64,000 bases of DNA from the NCBI RefSeq assembly GCF_023715485.1, contig NZ_JAMBOF010000005.1:62001-126000 (forward strand). The letters are read 5' to 3'. The notes below the pieces were generated by a model, which worked only from the letters and a program-made list of their open reading frames with translations, did no database searches and was not told the origin of the DNA. The stretch comes from Mesobacillus subterraneus. GTDB taxonomy: Bacteria > Bacillota > Bacilli > Bacillales > Cytobacillaceae. The translations under genes and the position numbers were made by a program. Below, piece by piece: positions 24,791 through 33,127 of the stretch (its first letter is position 1; each line of letters starts with the position of its first letter).

Positions 24791-24817
24791 TGAAACTTTT
24801 TTTACCTGATTCATCTC
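24791..24817 (+). promoter_or_regulatory. possible ECF-type promoter of the sigma gene
   Basis: TGAAAC followed by a T-rich stretch (24791-24796) and CATCTC (24812-24817) about 15 bases later resembles the AAC/CGTC pattern of Bacillus extracytoplasmic-function promoters. It lies 25-50 bases before the sigma-factor start and would allow autoregulation. The -10 match is partial. Confidence 0.4.
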
Positions 24818-24841
24818 TAAAGAGTGAAAGGAGGTCAGGAA

Positions 24842-25375
24842 ATGAAAGAAGCAAAGCTTGTAAAAAAGGCGATGAAGGGAAATGGCAGGGCATTTGAGGA
24901 ACTGCTGATTTTACATAGTGACCGATTATACAGAACCGCTTATTTATACGCCGGAAACAGGGAGGATGCTCTTGATATCGTACAGGAAGCATCGTATAAA
25001 GCATTCCTGGCTATTAGCCAGCTGAAGAATGAGGAGTATTTTTTAACCTGGCTGACGAGAATCCTGATCCATTGTGCGTACGATGTACTGAAAAAAAGGA
25101 AAAGAGAATTGCCGGCAGACAAACTGGTTGAACTGCCCTCCAGCAGCAACAGAGAGGCCGAAGAAACCCTGGATTTGATGGAGGCTATCACTCAATTAAA
25201 AGAGCAGCAAAGGACAGCGATTATCCTATTCTATTATCATGACATGACAATCAGTGATGCGGCCAAAACGATGGATATTCCTGAAAACACATTGAAGACC
25301 TATCTGCAGCGAGGCAGGAAGGAATTGAAAAATAGATTGGGAGGCGAGCCAGATGGAAAAGAAAATGTTTCATGA
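24842..25375 (+). CDS. ECF RNA polymerase sigma factor
   Basis: A 177-residue sigma-70-family factor of the extracytoplasmic-function group. Region 2 is DRLYRTAYLYAGNREDALDIVQEASYKAF (in two pieces, about residues 30-58). Region 4 is LKEQQRTAIILFYYHDMTIS with ENTLKTYLQRGRKELKNRL near the C-terminus. ATG 24842 follows AAAGGAGGT by 7 bases; a GTG at 24824 overlaps that site. The DUF4179 gene overlaps its end by 23 bases and is probably its membrane regulator, as in many Bacillus sigma/anti-sigma pairs. The stimulus is unknown. Confidence 0.88.
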   Translation: MKEAKLVKKAMKGNGRAFEELLILHSDRLYRTAYLYAGNREDALDIVQEASYKAFLAISQLKNEEYFLTWLTRILIHCAYDVLKKRKRELPADKLVELPSSSNREAEETLDLMEAITQLKEQQRTAIILFYYHDMTISDAAKTMDIPENTLKTYLQRGRKELKNRLGGEPDGKENVS

Positions 25376-26333
25376 ATCGGTCGGCCAGATTGAAGTTCCT
25401 GAGGAAGATGTCGTTAAAGCAATTCAGGCTGGTATACGGAAAGGAAGCAGAATGAAGCCAAAACGGAAACCGCTTTTTAAAACAGCGGCAGTATCAGCAG
25501 CAGCTGCTGCCCTTTTCCTATCATCAGGATTCTTGTTCCCGTCAATGGCAAAAGTTATGGCTGAGATCCCTTTGCTGGCAAAATTGTATGAGCATGACAA
25601 GGTAGCTGAGAACCTGGCCTCTCAACAGCTAATTACCGAATTGAACGAAAAGACAACTTATGATGGCATTGATGTGACAGTTATAGAAGCCTACTATGAT
25701 GGAGCGATTATCGGGGTTACCTTCGATGTGAGGGGGGACGTCAAAGGGGATCAGGACGAGATTTACGCATTCTATGAAATCTTCGACCGTGACCCGAATA
25801 TAGAAGAAACGATGGAACTGGTGAAATTGGTGCCGGATGGAGAGGGCTATAAAGGACATATCCAGCTGAGCTACCCGAGGAGCGAGTTGCCGGCAGAAAT
25901 GAAATTGCCCTTGAACTTCCTCGGAATCGGTGAAATCGATGACAGCTGGAAGGACGAACAGGGGAAATGGAATTTCGACGTGCCGATTTTGCAGCTGCCG
26001 TATGAAACAATCACGCTGGGGCTGGCAACTGAGCTTGGCCCGCATAAAGTCACGCTCGAAAAACTGATTACAGGGAAATCCTCGACGGCAATCGAATATA
26101 CACTGACCTATCCTGAAGGCGGCCAGAGAGTGATGCTTGATCTTTTCGATAGTAAGGGTAAGCAAATCATCGGCGGAACTTCGGATGCAAAGCTTGAAAA
26201 GAAAACCGAAAATGGAATAGTGATAGAGAAGAGACGGATCACAATTCCAATGGTACTTGATTCGGATTTTATTGAAGTCCAGCCGGTATTGGAATCAGGA
26301 GAAGAACTAGGTTCAGTCAGAATCGAATTATAA
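25353..26333 (+). CDS. DUF4179 protein, presumed anti-sigma factor or sensor
   Basis: A 326-residue bitopic membrane protein. The cytosolic N-terminus (about 1-45) starts MEKKMFHESVGQIEVPEEDV. A single membrane helix follows (TAAVSAAAAALFLSSGFLFP, about 47-66), then an extracytoplasmic DUF4179-type beta-rich domain. The gene overlaps the sigma-factor gene by 23 bases with GGAGGCGAG as ribosome site, which is the usual arrangement for an anti-sigma factor. The short N-terminus lacks a recognisable ZAS zinc motif, so the mode of sigma binding is unclear. Confidence 0.75.
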   Translation: MEKKMFHESVGQIEVPEEDVVKAIQAGIRKGSRMKPKRKPLFKTAAVSAAAAALFLSSGFLFPSMAKVMAEIPLLAKLYEHDKVAENLASQQLITELNEKTTYDGIDVTVIEAYYDGAIIGVTFDVRGDVKGDQDEIYAFYEIFDRDPNIEETMELVKLVPDGEGYKGHIQLSYPRSELPAEMKLPLNFLGIGEIDDSWKDEQGKWNFDVPILQLPYETITLGLATELGPHKVTLEKLITGKSSTAIEYTLTYPEGGQRVMLDLFDSKGKQIIGGTSDAKLEKKTENGIVIEKRRITIPMVLDSDFIEVQPVLESGEELGSVRIEL

Positions 26334-26339
26334 AGGAAT

Positions 26340-26369
26340 GGCGCTGGACATCATCCAGCGCCTTTTTTC
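26340..26369 (+). terminator. terminator of the sigma operon
   Basis: GGCGCTGGA and TCCAGCGCC with a 5-base loop, then TTTTTT. The loop contains the stop codon of the convergent gene at 26351. Confidence 0.88.
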
Positions 26370-26887
26370 AATTTAAATTTCAGTGCCGCAATCTGACCAC
26401 GGCGCCCTGTGCTGATTAATTCCCAATCCGAAGGCGGTGTGCCATCCGGAAACAGCGGAATTCCTTCACCAATCAATTTCGGAATGATATAGAGCTCCAA
26501 TTCGTCGATCAGCTTTTTTTCAAGGAATTGTTGGACAAGCTGGCCGCCGCCGACAAGCCAGACATACCCATCTGAGTCTTTTTTGAGGCGGGGTACAAGG
26601 CTTTCCGGGTCTTCATCTGTAAATGTGACATGAGAAGTGCTTTCCTGGGACTGCCGCGATAGAACATAACAGTTTTTACCGGCATAAGGGAACTCATCCG
26701 TCAGTTTCAGGACTTCCTCATACGTTTTCCGCCCCATGATGACTGTTCCAACCTGGCTGTAAAATTCACCGTAACCATTATCTCCTTCCCCTTCGACATC
26801 ATCCAGCCAGTCAACGGCCCCATCCGGCCTGGCGATATAGCCATCCAGGCTCATTGCGATATACAGAATGACTTTGTTCTTTTCCAT
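26351..26887 (-). CDS. dihydrofolate-reductase-like (RibD C-terminal family) protein
   Basis: A 178-residue protein of the DHFR-like/RibD_C family, similar to B. subtilis YyaP/YwjB. Family motifs are KVILYIAMSLDGYIARPDGA, VIMGRKTYEEVL and VWLVGGGQLVQQFLEKKLID. The NADPH-binding GGG loop is intact. These proteins are reductases of unknown substrate, not the true folate enzyme. ATG 26887 follows GGAGG. It diverges from the HAD gene, sharing a 60-base promoter region. Its last codons form one arm of the neighbouring terminator. Confidence 0.85.
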   Translation of the reverse strand: MEKNKVILYIAMSLDGYIARPDGAVDWLDDVEGEGDNGYGEFYSQVGTVIMGRKTYEEVLKLTDEFPYAGKNCYVLSRQSQESTSHVTFTDEDPESLVPRLKKDSDGYVWLVGGGQLVQQFLEKKLIDELELYIIPKLIGEGIPLFPDGTPPSDWELISTGRRGQIAALKFKLKKGAG

Positions 26888-26947
26888 TGATATCCTCCAT
26901 GCAGGTGTATAATAACGTTATTCTATCAAAAATGAGGGGGCATATAC

Positions 26948-27412
26948 ATGCTTGAATTGAACATCCCGGGGAGAGGACAATTCAACCTGCATCATCTGGT
27001 ACTGGATTTTAACGGAACGATTGCTTTTGGCGGCGTGCTGATCTCTGGCGTTGAGGAAAGAATCCAGCTGCTTAGCAGGGAAATAGAAATTCATGTCATT
27101 ACAGCCGATACAAACGGAAGTGTGGTCCGGCAGTGTGAGGGACTGCCTGTCACCGTACAAATTCTACAGTCAGAAAATCATACAGACGAGAAGGGAGAAT
27201 TTGTCCGTGGGCTGAATGGCGTGATTTGTATGGGCAACGGGGCGAATGATGAAGCGATGTTCGCAGAATCCGACCTCGCCATTGCCATAATCGGAAGAGA
27301 AGGCTGCGCAACGGCAACATTGTTGAAAAGCGATCTGATGATTGAAGATATCAATGATGGTTTGGATTTGCTGCTGAATCCGAAGCGGTTGATCGCTACG
27401 CTGCGAAAGTAA
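26948..27412 (+). CDS. HAD-family, soluble P-type-ATPase-like phosphatase
   Basis: A 154-residue HAD-superfamily protein of the small class resembling the P-domain of P-type ATPases. The nucleophile motif is LVLDFNGTIAFGG (about residues 17-29, DFNGT). Motif II is HVITADTNG, and motif IV is MGNGANDEAMFAESDLAI. There is no cap domain and no membrane segment. GAGGGGG precedes ATG 26948 by about 8 bases. The substrate is unknown. Monocistronic; a repeat array and then a hairpin follow. Confidence 0.85.
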   Translation: MLELNIPGRGQFNLHHLVLDFNGTIAFGGVLISGVEERIQLLSREIEIHVITADTNGSVVRQCEGLPVTVQILQSENHTDEKGEFVRGLNGVICMGNGANDEAMFAESDLAIAIIGREGCATATLLKSDLMIEDINDGLDLLLNPKRLIATLRK

Positions 27413-27505
27413 CCGAGTGAATATTTACCAGACCTAAAATACAGGTAAAAATGGTTTCTCAAGTACCGAGCCTAAACTGGAAAAAAACGCCCGAAATTTC
27501 CAGTT

Positions 27506-27618
27506 CACCAATAAAATTTGATTTTCGCCAATAAGTAGGGTGAAATCGCCAATAAAATAACTTTTTCGCCAATAAAACTCAAAAATCGCCAATAAAATTG
27601 TGAAAACCGCCAATAAAA
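27506..27618 (+). repeat. six-copy CGCCAATAAAA array with 20-21 bp period
   Basis: Copies of CGCCAATAAAA start at 27506 (CACC variant), 27526 (ends AATAAG), 27547, 27567, 27587 and 27608. Successive spacings are 20, 21, 20, 20 and 21 bases. The 9-10 base spacers are AT-rich and differ from each other, so only the core and its phase are conserved. A further inverted copy is at 33112-33122. The array lies between the HAD gene and its terminator-like hairpin. No coding potential. Confidence 0.85.
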
Positions 27619-27654
27619 AGATTCAAGAATAAAAAGCAGGCATGAAACTCACCC

Positions 27655-27690
27655 AATCGGCTCAATATCCAGGAGATTGAGCCGATTTCT
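27655..27690 (+). terminator. strong hairpin after the repeat array
   Basis: AATCGGCTCAAT and ATTGAGCCGATT form a perfect 12-bp stem with a 9-base loop, followed by TCTTCT. It probably ends transcripts that read through from the HAD gene. Confidence 0.65.
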
Positions 27691-27818
27691 TCTGCAGGAA
27701 AGCTTCGTTTTTATAAAAATCATCACCAAAATTACCTTCCCTCTCAACCTTCATAAAAATATATAATAGATTCACACACCACTTTTACCATTATTAAGAA
27801 AATCTTAAGATTTATGCT

Positions 27819-27840
27819 CAGTGAATATTAAGGTTCACTG
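27819..27840. promoter_or_regulatory. inverted repeat upstream of the two-component operon
   Basis: CAGTGAA and TTCACTG are separated by TATTAAGG, just upstream of a possible -10 box TAGAAT (27843-27848). A second palindrome, TTAAGAAAATCTTAA, lies at 27793-27807. Either could bind the response regulator or another factor. Confidence 0.4.
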
Positions 27841-27892
27841 CCTAGAATAGAAAATATCAAAGCTTGCCTGTTAGGGAAGGGGGTTTTCAAAC

Positions 27893-28585
27893 TTGGAACA
27901 ATACAATGTGCTTGTCGTGGATGATGAGAAAGAGATAAGAGATGCGATTGAGATTTATTTAAAGAACGAAGGAATCAAGGTCATCAAGGCGGCGGATGGA
28001 ATCGAGGCGATCGAGAAGCTGAATGAGCAGCCGGTCCACCTGATCCTGCTAGATGTAATGATGCCGCGTCAGGACGGGATTACGACGACCTTCCGGATTC
28101 GGGAAGACAAGAACATCCCGATCATCATTTTGAGCGCCAAGGCGGAGGATACCGATAAAATCCTCGGGCTTCAGGTCGGTGCCGATGATTATGTGACGAA
28201 GCCGTTCAATCCGCTTGAACTGATCGCGAGGGTGAAATCGCAGCTCAGGAGGTATGTCACGCTCGGTACATACGAAGGTAAGGCGAAGGTGATCGACCTG
28301 AATGGCCTGACACTTGACCAGTCCTCGAAGGAAGTCACCGCCCATGGCGAACCAGTAAAACTGACGCCAATCGAGTACAAGATCCTCGAACTGCTGATGA
28401 CGAATGCCGGCAGAGTGTTCTCCATCAATGATATTTATGAACGTGTATGGAAGGAGCCGAGCTACAATGCCGAAAACACAGTCGCCGTCCATATCCGCAA
28501 AATCCGCGAAAAAATAGAGATCGATCCGAAGAATCCAAGATTTTTGAAGGTGGTGTGGGGGATTGGATATAAAATCGAAAAGTAA
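27893..28585 (+). CDS. OmpR-family response regulator
   Basis: A 230-residue two-domain regulator. The receiver domain (1-120) has acidic pocket VVDDEKE, phospho-acceptor Asp in HLILLDVMMPRQDG (about residue 53), Thr/Ser in IIILSAKAED, and Lys in VTKPFNPLELIARVK. The winged-helix DNA-binding domain (about 130-228) ends KVVWGIGYKIEK. The start is TTG 27893, about 11 bases after GGAAGGGGG. The kinase gene overlaps its end by 23 bases. It resembles VanR/YclJ-type regulators; targets are unknown. Confidence 0.9.
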   Translation: MEQYNVLVVDDEKEIRDAIEIYLKNEGIKVIKAADGIEAIEKLNEQPVHLILLDVMMPRQDGITTTFRIREDKNIPIIILSAKAEDTDKILGLQVGADDYVTKPFNPLELIARVKSQLRRYVTLGTYEGKAKVIDLNGLTLDQSSKEVTAHGEPVKLTPIEYKILELLMTNAGRVFSINDIYERVWKEPSYNAENTVAVHIRKIREKIEIDPKNPRFLKVVWGIGYKIEK

Positions 28586-30797
28586 GTATTTGTTTGTGGT
28601 ATGGGTGCTTTTGATTGCATTCGGCCTTAGCGGACTGTTTTCGGTCCTGACAAATGGCAGCCGGTTTATGCAAGGCGATTATTTTGAATCAGATGAATAT
28701 AACTCACAAATGGACCAATTTGTTTCCATGCTGAATATGTTTGAGCTCTATAAAATGCCAAAAGAAGAAATGAAAAAGCAGATCACTGTTTCCGATGAGG
28801 AAATTGAAGAACATCGTACGAGGTATGGCAATCTCGGTGATCAAATTTCCAATATCGGAATGCAATATGAGGATCAAATACAGGCTGCAATCGATTCGGA
28901 AAACAAGGCGGCTGAAGAGATCCTGAAGAAGGAAAGAGACGGAAAAATCGAGGATATAACCGAAAATTTCAATAGTGATGAATATGTACGCGCAAAAATC
29001 GTCAAAGAAAAAGAGAAGAAGATCGATGAATTTTACCGGAACCTAGAAAATTACCGCCACGAGTTCACCAATCTAGGGAATGCATTTAAATATTATCTAA
29101 AAGACAATACAACAGGAGAAGTGATTACGAATCTCAATCTATCAAAAGGTGAATCAGCATCTGACTACCTGAATAAAAAAGACATGTATTATGTTCTGGA
29201 TTACGCAGGTGTGCAGAGAAATTACATGTTCACTGGTTATAATGAAAACTTCCTGCCCTATAATGAAGTGGCTGAAACCATCCTTGAGAATCAAAAAGAC
29301 CGGAATCTGACCGGTCAAATCGGGCTTTCTAAGCACGCATCAGAAAAAAACATCGCGATCATAAATTATCAAGACTACCAGAAAGGGCAAAAGCTCTTTT
29401 TCGGTTATCTCTTAGCGAGTATCGCTGCCTTGATTGCGAGCTATTTCCTGGCAAAACGGAAACCGACAACTGTTTTTGACTCTTTTGAACATCTAAAGCC
29501 ATTCTATGGGAGGATTCCGCTGGATGTAAGAGCTGTGCTGCTTTTAACGACAATGTTTTTCCTTTTGCTGTCCATGACTCTGATCAGCGAACAATTTGTT
29601 TACTATCATTCAAATGTCTTCGCTACCCTTACCGATCTGATCATCAGCCTGGTTGCTGCAGCTTCTTTGCTGGCATTCGGGTGGATCCAGCTAAGATTCC
29701 TTTCGGAGTACCGTAAGGATTGGCCAAATCTGAAAGAGGATGTGAATAACAGCCTTTTAGTAAAAGCATATCACTCCATTCTTAATGCGTTTTTAATCAA
29801 GAGCATCGGATTCCAACTGCTTGTCATCCTTGGGATCGCCTTTATGATGGGCATGCTGTTAGTTGCAGTCCTTGTAGCAGGCGGAGGGCAAATAATCGTC
29901 ATTGCTTTCGTCTTTGGAGTCATAAGTCTTCCAATTTTCATCATGATCATGAGGAAAGCAGGCTATCTGAATAAAGTAATGAAGCATACAGAAGAACTGA
30001 CTGCAGGCCATTTAGGTGCGGACATACCGGTGAAAGGGAAATCTGCAATCGCCATGCATGCAGCTAATATCAATGACCTGAGGACTGCGGTGAACGTGTC
30101 AAACAAGGAACAGGCTAAAAGTGAACGTCTGAAAACGGAATTGATCACGAATGTAAGCCATGATCTCAGGACTCCGCTCACTTCGATTATCACGTATACG
30201 GAGCTTCTCAAAACGCCTGACCTGGCACCCGGGGATCGAGACTCCTATATTGAAATCCTGGACCGTAAATCGAAGCGGCTCAAAGTGCTGATCGACGACC
30301 TGTTCGAGGCAACGAAAATGGCGAGTGGCAATATTGAACTGCATAAAGAGAAGGTCGACCTCAACCAGCTGCTGCAGCAGGCTTTGGCCGAGCATAACGA
30401 AGCACTGAGCCAGTCTTCACTAAAGCTGCGCGTTTCCCAGCCGGATCATCCGGTTTATGCCTTTGTTGACGGGCAAAAGCTTTGGAGAGTTTTCGATAAC
30501 CTGATCGGGAATATCCTGAAGTATGCGCTGGAGAATACGAGGGTCTATATTTCGGTAAAAGAAGAGCAAAACCAGGTGGTGCTCACTTTTAAAAATATCA
30601 CTAAATACGAGCTGGGAGAAGATCTGGATGAACTGTTCGAACGTTTTAAACGCGGTGATCAGTCGCGCCATACAGATGGTTCCGGGCTTGGGCTCGCAAT
30701 CGCCAAATCGATTGTCGACCTGCACGAAGGCTCGCTTGACATCGAAGTCGACGGCGACCTGTTCAAGGTAACGGTCGTCCTTGATCGATTAGCTTAA
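28563..30797 (+). CDS. large membrane sensor histidine kinase
   Basis: A 744-residue kinase, partner of the overlapping response regulator. Membrane helix 1 (about 8-25) is followed by a roughly 260-residue extracytoplasmic region with a coiled, charged stretch (EEILKKERDGKIEDI, KEKEKKIDEFYRNLENYR). A cluster of about five helices lies between 275 and 470. The HisKA domain has NVSHDLRTPLTSIITY. HATPase boxes are DNLIGNILKYALEN and HTDGSGLGLAIAKSIVDLH. The G1 box is poorly conserved. The start is TTG 28563 with AAGGTGGTG upstream. The ligand is unknown. Confidence 0.88.
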   Translation: MDIKSKSKYLFVVWVLLIAFGLSGLFSVLTNGSRFMQGDYFESDEYNSQMDQFVSMLNMFELYKMPKEEMKKQITVSDEEIEEHRTRYGNLGDQISNIGMQYEDQIQAAIDSENKAAEEILKKERDGKIEDITENFNSDEYVRAKIVKEKEKKIDEFYRNLENYRHEFTNLGNAFKYYLKDNTTGEVITNLNLSKGESASDYLNKKDMYYVLDYAGVQRNYMFTGYNENFLPYNEVAETILENQKDRNLTGQIGLSKHASEKNIAIINYQDYQKGQKLFFGYLLASIAALIASYFLAKRKPTTVFDSFEHLKPFYGRIPLDVRAVLLLTTMFFLLLSMTLISEQFVYYHSNVFATLTDLIISLVAAASLLAFGWIQLRFLSEYRKDWPNLKEDVNNSLLVKAYHSILNAFLIKSIGFQLLVILGIAFMMGMLLVAVLVAGGGQIIVIAFVFGVISLPIFIMIMRKAGYLNKVMKHTEELTAGHLGADIPVKGKSAIAMHAANINDLRTAVNVSNKEQAKSERLKTELITNVSHDLRTPLTSIITYTELLKTPDLAPGDRDSYIEILDRKSKRLKVLIDDLFEATKMASGNIELHKEKVDLNQLLQQALAEHNEALSQSSLKLRVSQPDHPVYAFVDGQKLWRVFDNLIGNILKYALENTRVYISVKEEQNQVVLTFKNITKYELGEDLDELFERFKRGDQSRHTDGSGLGLAIAKSIVDLHEGSLDIEVDGDLFKVTVVLDRLA

Positions 30798-30804
30798 CAC
30801 CAAC

Positions 30805-30836
30805 ACCCCCCTTTGTTATGCAGAGGGGGGCTTTCA
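30805..30836 (+). terminator. terminator of the two-component operon
   Basis: CCCCCCTTT and AGAGGGGGG pair over 8 of 9 positions, followed by CTTTC. The T-run is weak. It is shared with the convergent gene ending at 30834. Confidence 0.55.
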
Positions 30837-31667
30837 CTGTTTTTGGCGGATTTTTATATACAGATACCTTGACAGCAGGACCATCACTGCATTGAAATAG
30901 ATATTCCAGAGCTTGTTCAATCGCATTTTCAAGAGGCCGGTCCTCTCCAGCATCCAATCCATGCCGGTCAATCCCAAGAACATGGTCAGCCTGGGAAGTA
31001 CTCCTTGCCTGGGAGAGTTGATGACGAAGAAAACCGCCCGGACCAGACTATAGAGCGGTGCAATGATAAAATGCTCGCGCCATGTGTGGTAGATTCCCCT
31101 ACCGAAGCGGACCTTCCTGCCGACCGCAGATATAAAGAGCAATGTAACACCGATGACCTCAGTTGCCAAGTATTGGGCGGTAACAAGGGCCCATTTTTTT
31201 TCTGCATTCAGCGCTTTATAAAACCAATCGCTGATGTAAAAATAAATATTCATAAAGAATACTGTATAGGAGGGTTTCCACCAGTAGGCTTTATAGATTT
31301 TCAAGCGCAGGAAATATCGTTCAATGCCATAATAAAACAGCGAGCTGCCGAGCTTCCAGTACCCATTTTTCCGGTACAAAGTAAGGAGGGTAGCCGTGAT
31401 CGGAACATAAAACCCCTGCGATAAAATCGCCCCAAGAATTTGATCATGAGCCTTTTTCTTAAGGATTTTTGGCTTATAGGAATATCCTTTGAACAAATTA
31501 AGGACCGGGTACTCGAATAAATAGGCCATTCCGATATTGGAGAGCAGCAGGGTCCATATATTCTTCTGGCGGCTTCTTTTCGTGAATATGAAAAAAAGCA
31601 AGACATGAACGACAGCCAGCAGCAGAAAGGGAAGGGCGTTCTTTTTTGCGAGTTTGTTTTTTTTCAT
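30834..31667 (-). CDS. uncharacterised multi-pass membrane protein
   Basis: A 277-residue protein with about seven hydrophobic segments and many aromatic and basic residues between them (FYYGIERYFLRLKIYKAYWW, WREHFIIAPLYSLVRAVFFV). It looks like the Bacillus membrane protein group sometimes called CBO0543-like, but I do not assign it firmly. No catalytic motif is visible. ATG 31667 has CTGGAG 8 bases upstream; GTG 31676 overlaps it. Single gene, convergent with the kinase and divergent from the NiaP-like transporter. Confidence 0.65.
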   Translation of the reverse strand: MKKNKLAKKNALPFLLLAVVHVLLFFIFTKRSRQKNIWTLLLSNIGMAYLFEYPVLNLFKGYSYKPKILKKKAHDQILGAILSQGFYVPITATLLTLYRKNGYWKLGSSLFYYGIERYFLRLKIYKAYWWKPSYTVFFMNIYFYISDWFYKALNAEKKWALVTAQYLATEVIGVTLLFISAVGRKVRFGRGIYHTWREHFIIAPLYSLVRAVFFVINSPRQGVLPRLTMFLGLTGMDWMLERTGLLKMRLNKLWNIYFNAVMVLLSRYLYIKIRQKQ

Positions 31668-31759
31668 ATCCAACACTCCAGCTTTTTCAAAGTATATAGC
31701 TATAATATTCGCTAATTCTTTGAAAATATTTACCGGGCCCTTTTTCGTGAATTTATATC

Positions 31760-31788
31760 ATGACTAGTGTCAAGACAAATGGTAATAT
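31760..31788 (+). promoter_or_regulatory. niaP promoter with palindrome in the spacer
   Basis: ATGACT (31760-31765) and TAATAT (31783-31788) are 17 bases apart. The spacer contains TGTCAAGACA (31768-31777), a 10-bp inverted repeat with AA at the centre. It could be an operator, for instance for the niacin repressor, but I cannot confirm that motif from memory. Confidence 0.4.
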
Positions 31789-31870
31789 AGAGGAGCAACA
31801 CAATTAATATGTTAATACAAACCATTTTAGGGAAACTATTTGTATCGCAGCAGTGTCGTAGGAGGGTTTT

Positions 31871-33076
31871 ATGAAAAAGTCACAGGAGATTTCAGAAAAG
31901 AAGCTGCTTGGAATTGCCGGACTGGGCTGGATGTTCGATGCGATGGATGTAGGAATCTTGTCCTTTATCATCGCTGCCCTGCAGATTGATTGGGGCTTGA
32001 CAGGCAAAGAGATGGGCTGGATCGGAAGTGTGAACTCGATTGGTATGGCGGTCGGGGCACTTGTATTCGGATTGCTCGCTGACAGGATTGGCCGGAAAAA
32101 TGTCTTTATTATAACGTTATTGCTTTTCTCAGTCGGCAGCGGGATTTCCGCGATGGCAACGACCTTGTCATTCTTTTTACTATTACGATTCTTTATTGGA
32201 ATGGGACTTGGCGGGGAACTGCCGGTTGCCTCAACTCTGGTGTCCGAAAGTGTACCTGCTGAGAAGCGGGGCCGCGTCGTCGTATTGCTAGAGAGCTTCT
32301 GGGCGGCAGGCTGGCTTGTAGCAGCATTGATTTCTTACTTCATCATCCCGAAGTTCGGTTGGCAAATGGCCTTGATCCTGAGCGCTCTGCCGGCATTGTA
32401 TGCTCTGTATCTCCGTATCAACCTGCCAGATTCCCCGCGTTTTCTTGCGGTTGAGAAGAAGGAAAGACTGACAATCATGGAGAGCATCGCCGAGGTATGG
32501 TCCAGGGAACATTTCAAAAAAACCGCGATGCTCTGGGTTCTTTGGTTCAGTGTGGTCTTTTCCTATTACGGGATGTTCCTCTGGCTGCCAAGCGTGATGG
32601 TCATGAAGGGCTTCACACTGATTAAGAGTTTCCAATATGTATTGATCATGACGCTCGCGCAGTTACCCGGGTATTTTACAGCGGCTTGGCTGATTGAAAA
32701 AGCAGGCAGGAAATTTGTCCTTGTAACGTACTTGATTGGAACAGCTCTCAGCGCGTATTTCTTTGGGACAGCAGACTCCCTCGCACTGTTAATTACTGCT
32801 GGGATTTTGTTGTCATTCTTCAACCTCGGAGCGTGGGGTGCATTGTATGCATACACACCTGAACAGTATCCAACAACCATCCGTGGATCAGGTGCAGGGA
32901 TGGCCGCTTCATTTGGACGTGTCGGCGGAATTCTGGGTCCGCTTATGGTGCCATATTTATCGGCACAAAATCTGTCGATTACCACAATCTTTACGATTTT
33001 CTGCATTTCAATTTTGATTGGAGCAGCCGCGGTATTTTTCTGGGGTACTGAAACTAAACAAAAAGAGCTTGCATAG
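31871..33076 (+). CDS. niaP: MFS transporter, NiaP-like (niacin) / AAHS group
   Basis: A 401-residue major facilitator with 12 helices, close in length and pattern to B. subtilis YceI (NiaP), a nicotinate importer. Diagnostic parts are GLGWMFDAMDVGILSFIIAAL in helix 1 (split here), motif A GLLADRIGRKNVF, FIGMGLGGELPVASTLVSE in helix 4 and the mid-protein PDSPRFL. The last resembles the sugar-porter PESPR motif. AGGAGGG lies before ATG 31871. The promoter carries a palindrome. No NAD genes are adjacent, so niacin specificity rests on homology alone; an aromatic-acid substrate is possible. Confidence 0.75.
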   Translation: MKKSQEISEKKLLGIAGLGWMFDAMDVGILSFIIAALQIDWGLTGKEMGWIGSVNSIGMAVGALVFGLLADRIGRKNVFIITLLLFSVGSGISAMATTLSFFLLLRFFIGMGLGGELPVASTLVSESVPAEKRGRVVVLLESFWAAGWLVAALISYFIIPKFGWQMALILSALPALYALYLRINLPDSPRFLAVEKKERLTIMESIAEVWSREHFKKTAMLWVLWFSVVFSYYGMFLWLPSVMVMKGFTLIKSFQYVLIMTLAQLPGYFTAAWLIEKAGRKFVLVTYLIGTALSAYFFGTADSLALLITAGILLSFFNLGAWGALYAYTPEQYPTTIRGSGAGMAASFGRVGGILGPLMVPYLSAQNLSITTIFTIFCISILIGAAAVFFWGTETKQKELA

Positions 33077-33080
33077 TCAT

Positions 33081-33116
33081 AAAAAAGTTCGCCTATGAAT
33101 CAGGCGAACTTTTTTA
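33081..33116 (+). terminator. terminator of the NiaP-like gene
   Basis: AAAAAAGTTCGCCT and AGGCGAACTTTTTT form a 14-bp stem, usable in both directions. An inverted CGCCAATAAAA copy overlaps its right end. Confidence 0.9.
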
Positions 33117-33127
33117 TTGGCGAAAAC

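Noticed and set aside
27506-27618. CRISPR array
   Set aside because: Core is only 11 bp, spacers are 9-10 bp and AT-rich, and there are no cas genes.
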